NCBI RefSeq assembly: GCF_002119405.1
Contig: NZ_MTBG01000002.1
Location: 62,001 to 126,000 of the forward strand
Length of the DNA: 64,000 nucleotides
DNA from: Pseudoruegeria sp. SK021
Lineage (GTDB): Bacteria; Pseudomonadota; Alphaproteobacteria; Rhodobacterales; Rhodobacteraceae
Direction of reading: 5' to 3'
A program made the translations under genes and the position numbers. This document shows, one piece after another, positions 50,098 through 60,447 of this stretch (position 1 is its first letter; each line of letters starts with the position of its first letter). Below the pieces are notes generated by a model. The model was not told where the DNA came from. It worked only from the letters and a program-made list of their open reading frames with translations, and ran no database searches.

Positions 50098-53000
50098 ACA
50101 GAATCGTCGACTGGGCGGCCGAACATGCGCGGATGGTCCTCGCGTTTATCGTGCTCTCACTGGTTGTGGGGGGCTATGCCTATAACGTGCTGCCGAAAGA
50201 AGGCGAGCCGGACATCGAAATTCCAGCCGTGTTCGTGTCGGTGCCGTTTCCGGGCATCTCGGCCGAGGACAGCGAATCTCTGCTAATCAAGCCCATGGAA
50301 ACCGAATTGTCGTCTTTGGATGGCCTGAAGACGATGACGGCCACCGCATCCGAAGGGTATGCAGGCGTCGGGCTTGAGTTCGAATTTGGCTGGGACAAGA
50401 CCAAAACGCTGGCCGATGTCCGCGCGGCGATGACGACCGCGGAGGGTAAGTTCCCGGCAGGCGCGGACAAGTATTCCATCAATGAGATCAACTTTTCTGA
50501 GTTCCCGATCATCATCGTCAGCATGACCGGCGACCTGCCGGAACGCACCCTTCTGAGATTGGCCAAGGACCTTCAGGATCGGCTGGAAGGCTTAGAGCCT
50601 GTCCTTGAAGCGCCGCTGGCTGGGCACCGCGATGAAATGCTTGAAGTCATCGTCGATCCACTGCGGTTGGAGTCCTACAATTTGTCGGCGACGGATATGA
50701 TCAACGCCGTGGTCAACAACAACCGGCTGATTGCGGCAGGCGAGTTGGAGTCCGCCAATGGCGCGTTTTCGGTCAAGATCCCGTCCTCGTTCAATGACCG
50801 GCAGGACGTGTTCAACCTGCCCATCAAAACCAATGGCGACCGGATCGTCACCTTGAACGACGTCGCCGATATCCGCCTGACCTTTGAAGACCGCACCGGA
50901 ACCGCACGGTTTGACGGGGTCACGACCGTGGCGCTTCAGGTGGTCAAGCGCAAGGGCTACAACCTGATCGACACTGCGGCGCTTGTACGGGCCGAAGTGG
51001 CCGCCGAACAGGCCAGCTGGCCGTTGGATTTGCAGGCCGCCGTATCGGTCACCACGTCAAATGACCAGTCCGGCAACGTTGCCAGCATGGTCAATCAGTT
51101 GGAAGGATCGGTTCTGACCGCCATCGCGCTGGTGATGATCGTGGTTCTTGCCTCTTTAGGGCCGCGACCAGCGCTGTTGGTTGGTTTTGCGATCCCGACC
51201 TCGTTTCTGCTGTGCTTTGCCTTTCTCGCGCTGATGGGGATCTCGATCTCGAACATTGTGATGTTCGGGCTAATTCTGGCCGTCGGCATGCTGGTCGATG
51301 GCGCCATTGTGGTAGTGGAATACGCCGACCGCCGGATATCCGAAGGCAGCGGCCCGATGCATGCCTATGTCGAGGCGGCCAAGCGAATGTTCTGGCCGAT
51401 CATTTCTTCGACGGCGACGACGCTATGTGCCTTTTTGCCGATGCTGTTTTGGCCGGGTGTGCCGGGGCAGTTTATGGGCATGCTGCCTGTGACGCTGATC
51501 TTCGTCCTATCGGCATCTTTGATTGTCGCCCTGATCTACCTACCGGTGATGGGTGGGGTCACCGGCCGCCTGTCTCGCACCTTTGGCCACATCGCGGATG
51601 CGCTTCGGGGTCTTCCATGGCTGATCCGGGCAGCGCTTGTCGCGCTCGCGCTCTATCTGCTGTTCCTCGGGGCGATGCAGTCGCTCAACCCCACCTATTT
51701 GCTTGGACCCAGCGGCGCAGCCGGACCCATGGGATGGGTCCTTGGCGCGGCCATGGTCATCGCCGGTGCATTCGCCACGTCCATTACCATGAGTGCCGCC
51801 GCCATTCAGTGGGCACCCCGCCCAATTCGCGCGGGCTATCGCCGGACGCCGTTTGGCTGGATCATCAAGGCAATTACCGGAAACCCGGTCATGCCGCTTG
51901 TGGTCATCGGTGCAGTTGGTTTCTTCGTGGTCACGGTCTTTTCCTATTTTGGCACCCACAATAACGGCGTCGAATTCTTCGTCGAAAGTGAGCCTGAACA
52001 AGCCATTGTCTATGTGCGGGCCCGGGGAAACTTGTCCCTGACCGAGAAGGATCAACTGGTTCGGGAAGTCGAGGACGTCATCTTGGCCACCGACGGGGTC
52101 GCAAGCACCTTTGCATTTGCCGGCAACGGCGGGTTGAACGCCAATACCGGCGGCGGTGACAGCCCCAGTGATACGATCGGGCAAGTGCAATTCGAGATCA
52201 TCCCATGGGATGACCGGCCTCAAGTCGACGCATCGGGTGGGTTTTTCAGAACCCTGTTTTTACGCCGCGAGGTCGACCCCTATTACGATGGCGATGCCGT
52301 GTTGGAGCGGATGCAAACCGCACTGCAAGAGATCCCCGGCATCTATACCGAGATCTTAAACCTGTCGCGCGGCCCGGCATCGGGCAAGCCGTTGCATCTG
52401 CGCCTATCCGGACAGGACTGGGACACGCTGCGGGACGCGGTCAGGATCGCGCGGGAGAAATTTGAAGACACTCCGGGCCTGATTGACATCGAAGACACCC
52501 TGCCCTTGCCCGGCATCGACTGGCAGATCGATGTCGATGTCGAAAAGGCCGGGCGGTACGGCGCAGACGTGGCCACCGTCGGATCCATGGTGCAACTGGT
52601 CACACGTGGCATTCTTCTGGACACCATGCGGGTGCCCAGTTCTGACGAAGAAATTGAAATCCGTGTTCGCTTGCCGGAGGACGACCGTGTCCTCAGCACC
52701 CTCGACACGCTCCGGGTCCGTACCCAGCAAGGTCTTGTGCCGCTAGCAAATTTCATCTCGGTCAAGCCGGTGGCCAAACTGGCCGAAATCCAACGGATCG
52801 ACGAAACCCGCTACTTTGATCTGAAGGCCGATGTCGCCACCGGTCTGACCACCCCCGAGGGGGCGCCGATCAACGGAAATGAACGGATCGCGGCCCTGAC
52901 AGAGTGGCTGGAAACCGGACGCCCGTTCCCGGACGGTGTCGATTGGGAATGGACCGGCGATCAGGAGGAACAGGCCGAAAGTCAGGCCTTCTTAACCAGC

Positions 53001-53702
53001 GCTTTCGCTGGCGCCCTTGGTCTGATGTTCATCATCCTGTTGGCGCAATTCAACAGCTTCTACAACGCCACCCTGGTGCTGTTGGCGGTGGTTCTGTCCA
53101 CTGCGGGGGTATTGATTGGCATGTTGGTGATGAACCAGCCGTTCTCGATCATCATGACCGGCACCGGGATCGTCGCGCTGGCAGGAATTGTGGTGAACAA
53201 CAACATCGTCCTGATCGATACGTATCAGGAATACAGCCGTTATATGCCGCCGATTGAGGCGATCATCCGCACGGCAGAAACACGTATCCGCCCGGTGCTA
53301 CTGACGACTTTGACCACCATGGCGGGCCTAACGCCCATGATGTTCGGCCTCAGTCTGGACTTTTTCGGCGGAGGCGCGTCAATCGACAGTCCGACAGCGC
53401 TTTGGTGGAAGCAATTGGCGACAGCAGTTGTATTCGGGCTGGGCATCGCCACGATGCTGACCTTGGTGTTCACCCCCTCGATGTTGGCGCTGCGGGTTTG
53501 GGCCGGAACCTATGCAACTGTGCTTGGGCGCCTGCTGGCGCGGATCACCCGAGGGGCAAGCAGCCGTGCGGCGCAGGATTGGGTGCTTCGGCGCAAGGCA
53601 CGCGCGGCGAAAGCCCCCGAGATTATCTGGGATGCGTCTCCGGCGACCGATGCAAGCCAGCACAGCTTGACCGGCAAGCCGCCTTTGCGGGCGGCAGAAT
53701 AA
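50094..53702 (+). CDS. RND family multidrug efflux permease (AcrB/MexF-like)
   Basis: 1202 residues, somewhat longer than the usual 1030-1050, with an extended loop (about 500-620) after the first helix bundle. RND features: VLPKEGEPDIEIPAVFVSVPFPGISAEDSE at the start, MFGLILAVGMLVDGAIVVVEYADRRI in the fourth helix with its proton-relay acidic residues, and GTGIVALAGIVVNNNIVLIDTYQE in the second half. The substrate is unknown. The C-terminal 50 residues are basic and rich in Ala. It is probably controlled by the palindrome upstream. Confidence 0.94.
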   Translation: MNRIVDWAAEHARMVLAFIVLSLVVGGYAYNVLPKEGEPDIEIPAVFVSVPFPGISAEDSESLLIKPMETELSSLDGLKTMTATASEGYAGVGLEFEFGWDKTKTLADVRAAMTTAEGKFPAGADKYSINEINFSEFPIIIVSMTGDLPERTLLRLAKDLQDRLEGLEPVLEAPLAGHRDEMLEVIVDPLRLESYNLSATDMINAVVNNNRLIAAGELESANGAFSVKIPSSFNDRQDVFNLPIKTNGDRIVTLNDVADIRLTFEDRTGTARFDGVTTVALQVVKRKGYNLIDTAALVRAEVAAEQASWPLDLQAAVSVTTSNDQSGNVASMVNQLEGSVLTAIALVMIVVLASLGPRPALLVGFAIPTSFLLCFAFLALMGISISNIVMFGLILAVGMLVDGAIVVVEYADRRISEGSGPMHAYVEAAKRMFWPIISSTATTLCAFLPMLFWPGVPGQFMGMLPVTLIFVLSASLIVALIYLPVMGGVTGRLSRTFGHIADALRGLPWLIRAALVALALYLLFLGAMQSLNPTYLLGPSGAAGPMGWVLGAAMVIAGAFATSITMSAAAIQWAPRPIRAGYRRTPFGWIIKAITGNPVMPLVVIGAVGFFVVTVFSYFGTHNNGVEFFVESEPEQAIVYVRARGNLSLTEKDQLVREVEDVILATDGVASTFAFAGNGGLNANTGGGDSPSDTIGQVQFEIIPWDDRPQVDASGGFFRTLFLRREVDPYYDGDAVLERMQTALQEIPGIYTEILNLSRGPASGKPLHLRLSGQDWDTLRDAVRIAREKFEDTPGLIDIEDTLPLPGIDWQIDVDVEKAGRYGADVATVGSMVQLVTRGILLDTMRVPSSDEEIEIRVRLPEDDRVLSTLDTLRVRTQQGLVPLANFISVKPVAKLAEIQRIDETRYFDLKADVATGLTTPEGAPINGNERIAALTEWLETGRPFPDGVDWEWTGDQEEQAESQAFLTSAFAGALGLMFIILLAQFNSFYNATLVLLAVVLSTAGVLIGMLVMNQPFSIIMTGTGIVALAGIVVNNNIVLIDTYQEYSRYMPPIEAIIRTAETRIRPVLLTTLTTMAGLTPMMFGLSLDFFGGGASIDSPTALWWKQLATAVVFGLGIATMLTLVFTPSMLALRVWAGTYATVLGRLLARITRGASSRAAQDWVLRRKARAAKAPEIIWDASPATDASQHSLTGKPPLRAAE

Positions 53703-53711
53703 GGGGTTCGT

Positions 53712-55598
53712 CTAGGTCGCGGTCTCCGGCGTGTCCGTGGCCGCCTCGCCCTTGGCTTGCCTGCGCCACAAACCGGCATAAATCCCGGCGGCTTCCAGCA
53801 ACGCGGCATGAGAGCCGCGTTCAGCAACCTGACCAGCATCCAGAACGATGATCTCATCGGCATCGACGATTGTTGACAGTCGGTGGGCGATGGTGATGAC
53901 GGTGCGACCTTTGCTCATGGCCCGCAAGCTGTCCTGAATGTCGCGCTCGGTTCCGGTGTCTAGGGCGCTTGTCGCTTCATCCAGCAGCAGGATTGGCGGA
54001 TTTTTCAGCAAGGTCCGGGCGATGCCAACACGTTGCTTCTCACCGCCCGACAATTTCAGCCCGCGTTCGCCGACCTGTGTCTGATAGCCCTCGGGCAAAT
54101 CAGCGATGAACAAGTGCAGCCGCGCCGCCTTTGCTGCAGCCTCGACCTCTGCCCTGCTCGCCTCGGGCCGCCCATAGGCGATATTGTAATACAGGCTGTC
54201 GTTGAACAATACCGTGTCCTGCGGCACGATCCCGATGGCTGCGTGCAGACTGTCTTGGGTCACCGATCGCAAATCCTGACCATCGATCAAGACAGCTCCG
54301 TCCGAAACATCATAGAACCGGAACAACAGCCGCCCAATTGTTGACTTTCCAGCGCCAGACGGCCCAACCAAGGCAAGCGTTTTCCCCGGCGGGACATCGA
54401 AGCTGACGCCTTTCAGTATGGGGCGCGCCGGATCGTAACCGAAGAACACATTCTGAAATGTCACCCGGCCTTCCGTCACCGTCAGCCCCGCCGCGCCGGG
54501 TCGGTCGGTAATTTCTGACGGTTGATCGAGCAGATCAAATAGCTGCCCCATGTCGACAAGAGATTGCCGGATCTCGCGATACACCATGCCCAACATGTTC
54601 AGCGGCATGGTGATCTGAATCATATAAGCGTTGACCATGACAAAATCGCCAACGGTCAAGTCGCCACGCTGCACCCCCAATGCGGCCATCACCATCACCA
54701 CAATCAACCCGCCAGAAATCAGCAGCGATTGTCCCATGTTGAGGAAGGCCAGCGAATAGGCGGTGCGCACGGCGGCAGTTTCATAGCCGGCCATGTTTTC
54801 GTCATACCGCTCGGCCTCGCGGTGTTCGGCACCGAAATATTTGACAGTCTCAAAGTTCAGCAGGCTGTCGATGGCCTTTTGATTGGCATCGGTATCTTGC
54901 TTGTTCATCTCGCGCCGGATCGTCACCCGCCATTCGGTCACCTTGAAGGTGAAGGCGACGTACAGAACGATGGTCACGCCGACCACCACGAGATACCAGA
55001 TATCAAACAGGGTCGCCAAAACGATGCCGACGAGCAGCAATTCAACGGCCAACGGGCCAATGCTGAAGATAATAAAGCGGAGCAGAAAGGACACGCCTTT
55101 TACCCCGCGCTCCATGATCCGACTAAGCCCCCCCGTCTTGCGGGTGATGTGGTAGCGCATGGACATGCGGTGGATGTGTTCGAAGGTTTCCCGTGCCACG
55201 GTGCGCAGGGCGTGCTGTCCGACCCGGGCAAAGATCGCATCGCGCAACTGCTGGAACCCGACGGTCAAGATCCGCGACACGCCATAGGCGATCGTCAGCC
55301 CGACCGCGCCTGCGGCAAGCAGGAATCTGCCCTCGGCGGCATCTCCTGCCAATTGGTCCACCGCGCCTTTGTAAAAGAACGGTGTCCCAACCGCGATAAA
55401 CTTGGCGATCAACAGCGTCACCAGAGAGGCGACCACCCGAACCTTGACCCAAGGCTGATCGCGGGGCCAGAGATAGGGCAGCATCCGGACGATAATGGTC
55501 ATGGCTGGCGCTTCACGCGGAAGCGCGTTTTCCGGCAGTGCGGTGTCGGCCGCCTCAGTGGGCGAGGGCGTGGCAGGACGCGCCTGCTCCGCAGTCAT
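53712..55598 (-). CDS. Atm1-type ABC exporter (fused membrane and ATPase domains)
   Basis: 628 residues. Six-helix ABC export domain (about 55-340) with the ATM1/HMT1 pattern (VGQHALRTVARETFEHIHRMSMRYH, NFETVKYFGAEHREAERYDE), then an ATPase domain. Walker A is GPSGAGKST, the signature LSGGEKQRVGIARTLL, and Walker B ILLLDEAT. Bacterial Atm1 proteins export glutathione-linked sulfur or heavy metal compounds and are linked to Fe-S and heavy-metal balance. The long N-terminal tail (1-33) is low complexity. Confidence 0.93.
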   Translation of the reverse strand: MTAEQARPATPSPTEAADTALPENALPREAPAMTIIVRMLPYLWPRDQPWVKVRVVASLVTLLIAKFIAVGTPFFYKGAVDQLAGDAAEGRFLLAAGAVGLTIAYGVSRILTVGFQQLRDAIFARVGQHALRTVARETFEHIHRMSMRYHITRKTGGLSRIMERGVKGVSFLLRFIIFSIGPLAVELLLVGIVLATLFDIWYLVVVGVTIVLYVAFTFKVTEWRVTIRREMNKQDTDANQKAIDSLLNFETVKYFGAEHREAERYDENMAGYETAAVRTAYSLAFLNMGQSLLISGGLIVVMVMAALGVQRGDLTVGDFVMVNAYMIQITMPLNMLGMVYREIRQSLVDMGQLFDLLDQPSEITDRPGAAGLTVTEGRVTFQNVFFGYDPARPILKGVSFDVPPGKTLALVGPSGAGKSTIGRLLFRFYDVSDGAVLIDGQDLRSVTQDSLHAAIGIVPQDTVLFNDSLYYNIAYGRPEASRAEVEAAAKAARLHLFIADLPEGYQTQVGERGLKLSGGEKQRVGIARTLLKNPPILLLDEATSALDTGTERDIQDSLRAMSKGRTVITIAHRLSTIVDADEIIVLDAGQVAERGSHAALLEAAGIYAGLWRRQAKGEAATDTPETAT

Positions 55599-55851
55599 GA
55601 ATGCAAATTACCAAATGTCATTGTCGCGATGTAGGATGAATGCCCTGCAATGTCACGGGCCGGTGCAACCTCACCGAAGGGGTGCGGCGACAGATTTTCT
55701 CGGCCATCTTGTCACATTACCCTTGACGGGTTGCGACAGCGACCGTGTTTGGGCTACCAATTATGAACAAGGACACGCATTTTGCGCGCACCTTGGATGA
55801 CCAAGCAACAATTATGGAGAGAGTGCGTGGAATTCCAAAGGGTCAGCCGAA

Positions 55852-56868
55852 ATGTCTGAATTGCGTGTCACTGCCTTGAACTCCTGCTGTGCCCTATCGA
55901 AAAGACTGGTCGGATCCGTCTTGATGTTGACGCTTTTGACCGGGTGCACAGACATCGCAGACTCGTTTCTTGACCCACACGGACCCATCGCCGCTGCGCA
56001 AAAACTTCATTTTATGCGCGTCACTGGTCTGACCATGATCGCGGTCGCCCCGGTTCTGATTTTCGTTCCACTGATCTTGTGGCGCTTTCGCTATCGCAAC
56101 CAACGCGCGCGCTACCTGCCCGATTGGGAATATTCCGCGCCACTGGAAATCGTGATGTGGGGCGTGCCCGCGGCGATTATCGTGGCCCTGTCGACCATGC
56201 TGTGGCACAGCACCAAGGCGTTGGATCCCTACCGTCCTTTGGTGTCCGATCAGCCGCCCCTGAACGTGCAGGTGGTCGGACTAGATTGGAAGTGGCTGTT
56301 TCTTTACCCTGAGCAAGGCATTGCCACCGTTGGTGAATTGGCATTCCCCGCAGGTCGGCCAGTGGCCTTGACCCTCACAAGTGACACGGTGATGCAATCC
56401 TTCCTGATCTCTGCCCTTGCTGGGCAGATCTACGTGATGCCGGGGATGACGACGAAGTTGCAGCTTCTGGCCGACGCGCCGGGCCGTTTCGAGGGCGAAA
56501 ACACCCAGTTCAACGGCACCGGTTTCGTCCATCAGAAATTCCCGGCAATCGCGATGACTGATACGGATTTCGATGCTTGGGTTAACTCCGTCAAGTCCGA
56601 CGGCATCGTGTTGGATGACTCCAGCTACGGCGTCCTTGCCGCACCATCAACTGAGGCCGAAGCGCATCAGATATTGGCCACCTCGTCGATGCCGGACAAT
56701 GCCTTGTACTTCAGCCCGACCCAACCAGACCTATTTTCAGCAATCACGCACCGCTACCACCAAGGTCGGCCAATTCCGCCGAATGCGCAACCGGGTAGTG
56801 CCGCCTTTGCGCCGCCACGCGCTGAGGACACCCCTAAGCCCGCAGCCGAGACGGAGACTCCACAATGA
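55852..56868 (+). CDS. cyoA: Cytochrome bo-type ubiquinol oxidase subunit II
   Basis: 338 residues. Lipoprotein signal with lipobox LLTGC (Cys32), two helices, and a cupredoxin domain. QVVGLDWKWLFLYPEQGIATVGEL is the CyoA signature. The CuA ligands of cytochrome c oxidases (Cys-x3-Cys) are absent, which fits a quinol oxidase. RBS AAAGGG precedes ATG 55852. It overlaps cyoB by 4 bases, and the four genes cyoA-D form one unit. Confidence 0.95.
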   Translation: MSELRVTALNSCCALSKRLVGSVLMLTLLTGCTDIADSFLDPHGPIAAAQKLHFMRVTGLTMIAVAPVLIFVPLILWRFRYRNQRARYLPDWEYSAPLEIVMWGVPAAIIVALSTMLWHSTKALDPYRPLVSDQPPLNVQVVGLDWKWLFLYPEQGIATVGELAFPAGRPVALTLTSDTVMQSFLISALAGQIYVMPGMTTKLQLLADAPGRFEGENTQFNGTGFVHQKFPAIAMTDTDFDAWVNSVKSDGIVLDDSSYGVLAAPSTEAEAHQILATSSMPDNALYFSPTQPDLFSAITHRYHQGRPIPPNAQPGSAAFAPPRAEDTPKPAAETETPQ

Positions 56869-58964
56869 CCCCGGATACTATCCTTCCTATGATCTTCGGG
56901 CGGATCGGGCTGGACTCCCTGCCCTTCGTCCCGGCAATTTTGAACCCGAGCACCAGTGAATTTATCGCGGCCGGGGCCGCTGGCGTTGTGTTCCTAGGCG
57001 CCTTTATTGTGCTGGGCGTGGTGACATGGTTTGGCTGGTGGGGGCCGCTATGGCGCGATTGGCTGACCAGCACCGATCACAAACGCATCGGCATCATGTA
57101 TATCGTTCTGGCGCTGGTGATGATGGCCCGGGGCGTCATCGAGGGCGCGTTGATGCGCGTTCAGCAAGGGGTCGGTCTGGACGGGGGCTTTTTGTCTGAC
57201 GGTCACTTTTCCGAACTGTTCAGCACCCATGGCACGATCATGATCTTTTTCGTGGCGATGCCGTTCATTTCCGGGGTGATCAATTATGTCATGCCGTTGC
57301 AAATCGGCGCGCGGGACGTGTCCTTCCCGGTACTGAACCAGATCAGTCTGGCTCTGACCGCCGTAGGGGCTGCACTGATCATGATCTCATTGATTCTCGG
57401 CAAGTTTTCGACCGGCGGTTGGCCTGCCTATCCCCCCTATACCGGTCTGGCATTTAACCCCGGCCCCGGGCCAGATTACTGGATTTGGTCAGTCGGGATC
57501 GCTGGGCTTGGTTCTACCTTGAGCGGGATCAATTTCGCCGTCACGATTTACAAAGAGCGCGCCCCCGGCATGACCCTGTTCCGGATGCCGCTGTTCACGT
57601 GGACGGTGTTGTGCACGGCCATCATCATGGTCTTTGCAATGCCACCGCTAACGGTGGCAACAGCAACTCTCGCATTAGACCGCTATCTGGATTTTCACTT
57701 TTATACCAATGATCTCGGCGGGAATATGATGAACTATGTCAACCTGTTCTGGTTGTTTGGACATCCCGAGGTCTATCTGCTGATCCTGCCAGCCTATGGG
57801 ATTTTTTCCGAGGTCATCGCAACCTATTCAGGGAAACGCCTCTATGGGTACATGTCGCTGGTGGTCGCCACCATGTCGATTTCAGTTCTCAGCTTCACGG
57901 TCTGGCTGCACCACTTCTTTACGATGGGCCAAAGTGCTAACGTCAATATTGCCTTCGGGATCGCATCGATGTTCATCGCCGTGCCGACCGGGGTCAAGGT
58001 CTATGATTGGATGGCCACCATGTATCGCGGGCGGATCCGGTTTTCGGTGCCAATGGTCTATGCCACCGGTTTCTTGATGTTGTTCGTCATCGGGGGCCTG
58101 ACCGGCGTCATGCTGGCCAATCCAACCATCAGCTTCCAGGTCCACAACACCTTGTTTTTGGTCGCGCATTTTCACAACGTGATCATTCCCGGCGTCTTGT
58201 TCGGATTGCTGGCAGGATACCACTATTGGTTCCCCAAGGCCTTCGGTTTCCGTTTAAACACCCGTTGGGGCTATATCACTGCGGTCTTGTGGATCGTCGG
58301 ATTTTGCGTAACGTTCTTCCCGCTTTACGTGCTGGGCTTGATGGGGATGCCGCGCCGGTCAGTCAGCTTTACGGACCCATCCTTTGAGCCGCTGACACTG
58401 ATCGCCATGGGCGGCGCCATGCTGGTGCTGATGGCATTGTCCAGTCTGATGATCCAGCTTTGGATCAGTGTGCGTGACCGGGCCACTGCGCAAGTGCCGT
58501 TGGGCGATCCTTGGAATGGCCGGACGCTGGAATGGTCGATCCCGTCCCCACCGCCGGAATATAACTTCGCGGTCATCCCGCAGGTTTGGAGCCGCGATGC
58601 CTTCGCGGCCGACAAGGAAGCCGGCATCGCCTATCAGGAGCCTGAAACCTACGACGCGATCGCCGTTCCAAGCAACACGTCGATCGGAATGGTCGTCTGC
58701 ATTGGCGGCGTTCTTTTGGGATTGGGGATGGTCTGGTATATGTGGTGGCTGGCTGCGGTCTCATTCCTCGGAATTGTCGGGGCATTTATTGTCCGGTCGT
58801 TCCAAACCGACACCCATCGGATCATTCCTGCGGCACAGGTGGCGCGCGACCACCGCGTTTGGCTGGCGCAGATTGCCGCCTCACCCGAGGTGACCCGGGC
58901 ACAGGAATGCAGTCCGGCGAACCGGGGCCGCGCGATGAATGAGCGTCCGGAGCCAAGCCTATGA
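56865..58964 (+). CDS. cyoB: Cytochrome bo-type ubiquinol oxidase subunit I
   Basis: 699 residues with many helices. It contains the heme-copper core: WLTSTDHKRIGIMYI, HGTIMIFFVAMP (low-spin heme His), WLFGHPEVYLLILPAYGIFSEV (CuB His and the cross-linked Tyr), VWLHHFFTMGQ (CuB His pair) and VAHFHNVIIPGVLFGLLAGYHYWFPKAFG (heme His). It reduces oxygen and pumps protons. It overlaps cyoC by 4 bases. Confidence 0.97.
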   Translation: MTPDTILPMIFGRIGLDSLPFVPAILNPSTSEFIAAGAAGVVFLGAFIVLGVVTWFGWWGPLWRDWLTSTDHKRIGIMYIVLALVMMARGVIEGALMRVQQGVGLDGGFLSDGHFSELFSTHGTIMIFFVAMPFISGVINYVMPLQIGARDVSFPVLNQISLALTAVGAALIMISLILGKFSTGGWPAYPPYTGLAFNPGPGPDYWIWSVGIAGLGSTLSGINFAVTIYKERAPGMTLFRMPLFTWTVLCTAIIMVFAMPPLTVATATLALDRYLDFHFYTNDLGGNMMNYVNLFWLFGHPEVYLLILPAYGIFSEVIATYSGKRLYGYMSLVVATMSISVLSFTVWLHHFFTMGQSANVNIAFGIASMFIAVPTGVKVYDWMATMYRGRIRFSVPMVYATGFLMLFVIGGLTGVMLANPTISFQVHNTLFLVAHFHNVIIPGVLFGLLAGYHYWFPKAFGFRLNTRWGYITAVLWIVGFCVTFFPLYVLGLMGMPRRSVSFTDPSFEPLTLIAMGGAMLVLMALSSLMIQLWISVRDRATAQVPLGDPWNGRTLEWSIPSPPPEYNFAVIPQVWSRDAFAADKEAGIAYQEPETYDAIAVPSNTSIGMVVCIGGVLLGLGMVWYMWWLAAVSFLGIVGAFIVRSFQTDTHRIIPAAQVARDHRVWLAQIAASPEVTRAQECSPANRGRAMNERPEPSL

Positions 58965-59593
58965 CCCAGTTTGAACGAAAGCATCCCGGCCTGAATCTGG
59001 GCTCCCATCACGGCGCGGCCCACGATCAGGCCGAGGCCTTGGTCTTCGGTTTCTGGGTCTTTTTGATGAGCGATTTGATCATCTTCGGATTGATGTTCGC
59101 GACCTATATCACGATGCAAGGCCCGATGGCAGAGGCGGGCGGACCGGGGCCTGCGCAACTCTACGATCTGCGCAGCGCGTGGATTCAAACGCTGCTTTTG
59201 CTCACCAGCAGTCTCACCTTCGGGCTGGCGTCGCTGGCAATGCGGCACAAGCATGGCGTAGCGCCGGTGGTGGTGCCCCTCGTTGTGACGCTGGGGCTTG
59301 GCCTGACGTTCCTGGGGTTCGAGTTGCACGATTTTCAGGGCATGTTGGCACAGGGGGCCGGTCCGGGCCGCAGCGGGTTTTTGTCGGCCTTTTTCGGGCT
59401 GGTGCCGTTGCACGGTTTGCACGTCACCGCAGGCTGTATCTGGTTGATGGTGATGCTGGCGCAAATCGCGGTGTTCGGTCTGTCGGATATGGTCAAGCTG
59501 CGGCTGCTGCGCCTCGGGTTGTTCTGGCATTTCCTTGACATTATCTGGATCGGGATTTTCTCGATCGTCTATCTCGCGGGGCTAACCGGATGA
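58961..59593 (+). CDS. cyoC: Cytochrome bo-type ubiquinol oxidase subunit III
   Basis: 210 residues, five helices. GFWVFLMSDLIIFGLMFATYITM at the start and GLVPLHGLHVTAGCIWLMVML are the CyoC motifs. Its end overlaps the cyoD start by 4 bases. Confidence 0.95.
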   Translation: MTQFERKHPGLNLGSHHGAAHDQAEALVFGFWVFLMSDLIIFGLMFATYITMQGPMAEAGGPGPAQLYDLRSAWIQTLLLLTSSLTFGLASLAMRHKHGVAPVVVPLVVTLGLGLTFLGFELHDFQGMLAQGAGPGRSGFLSAFFGLVPLHGLHVTAGCIWLMVMLAQIAVFGLSDMVKLRLLRLGLFWHFLDIIWIGIFSIVYLAGLTG

Positions 59594-59901
59594 AGGACGA
59601 ACCCAATTACCGCCAAGAATTGCGGTCTTATCTGATCGGCTTTGTTCTGGCGTTGGTTCTGACAGCAGTGCCGTTCGGGCTGGTTGCCACCGGCGCCCTC
59701 GCCCCACTTCAAACGCTGGGCGTCATCACCGTGTTTGCTCTGATCCAAGTGGTTGTGCATTTTAGGTTCTTTTTGCACATCGACTTGTCACAGCAAAAAC
59801 GTGAGGATCTGCACCTGATTTTGTTCACCGTGTTATTGCTGCTGATCATGTGCACTGGGATGATTTGGATCATGGCCAGCCTGTCAGAACGCATGCATTA
59901 A
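59590..59901 (+). CDS. cyoD: Cytochrome bo-type ubiquinol oxidase subunit IV
   Basis: 103 residues, three helices, with SYLIGFVLALVLTAVPFGLV, VVVHFRFFLHIDLSQ and LLIMCTGMIWIMASL as in CyoD. It closes the cyoABCD operon, followed by a shared hairpin. No cyoE (heme O synthase) is present here. Confidence 0.94.
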   Translation: MKDEPNYRQELRSYLIGFVLALVLTAVPFGLVATGALAPLQTLGVITVFALIQVVVHFRFFLHIDLSQQKREDLHLILFTVLLLLIMCTGMIWIMASLSERMH

Positions 59902-59912
59902 CGGACATATGC

Positions 59913-59936
59913 GCTGCCCCTAACAAGCGGGGCAGC
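59913..59936. terminator. Hairpin between convergent cyoD and the MarR-like gene
   Basis: GCTGCCCC (59913-59920) pairs with GGGGCAGC (59929-59936) with an 8-base loop. It lies between two convergent genes and can act on either side. There is no long T-run. Confidence 0.5.
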
Positions 59937-59940
59937 CCTG

Positions 59941-60438
59941 TCAGTAGATATAGCGAATTTGATCGGTCCAATAGCGTTCCATCCGGCGCAAAGATGTATT
60001 GATTGTCTCAATCCCATCCATGCCCAGCACCCCCCGTTCTTCCAATCCATCAGCATGGCGGGCAAACAGGTCTTCAAGAATCTGTCGAATTTCGCGCCCC
60101 CGCACAGTCAGTTTGACCCGCACCGACCGGCGATCAATCTCGCAGCGTTGATGGTGCATAAATCCGGTATCTACCAGTTTCTTAAGGTTGTAAGACACGT
60201 TTGAGCCTTGATAATAGCCGCGCGTCTTCAACTCGCCGGCGGTCACTTCGTTCTCACCGATATTGAACAGCAATAGGGCCTGCACCGCGTTGATCTCGAG
60301 GATGCCCACCCGTTCGAATTCATCCTTGATCACATCCAGCAAAAGTCGATGCAACCGTTCGACCAGCGCCAGCGCATCGAGATAGCCCCGCATGAAACTT
60401 TGTTCCGTCTCACCACCTAAGGTAGAATGGACACTCAT
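59941..60438 (-). CDS. MarR-family winged-helix regulator (LdtR-like)
   Basis: 165 residues. It follows the alphaproteobacterial LdtR-like pattern: GYLDALALVERLHRLLLDVIKDEFER, INAVQALLLFNIGENEVTAGELKTRGYYQGSNVSYNLKKLVDTGFM (wing-helix), and a C-terminal RRMERYWTDQI. Such proteins bind palindromic sites and respond to small molecules; LdtR in Sinorhizobium and Liberibacter controls a peptidoglycan transpeptidase gene. A direct inverted repeat lies just before its start (60448-60467). Target genes here are unknown. Confidence 0.82.
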   Translation of the reverse strand: MSVHSTLGGETEQSFMRGYLDALALVERLHRLLLDVIKDEFERVGILEINAVQALLLFNIGENEVTAGELKTRGYYQGSNVSYNLKKLVDTGFMHHQRCEIDRRSVRVKLTVRGREIRQILEDLFARHADGLEERGVLGMDGIETINTSLRRMERYWTDQIRYIY

Positions 60439-60447
60439 GGCCCGCCT

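Noticed and set aside
54564-55634. Plus-strand open frame of 356 codons opposite the Atm1-type exporter
   Set aside because: Antisense artefact with His/Asp/Gly-rich composition; the exporter on the minus strand has all ABC motifs.
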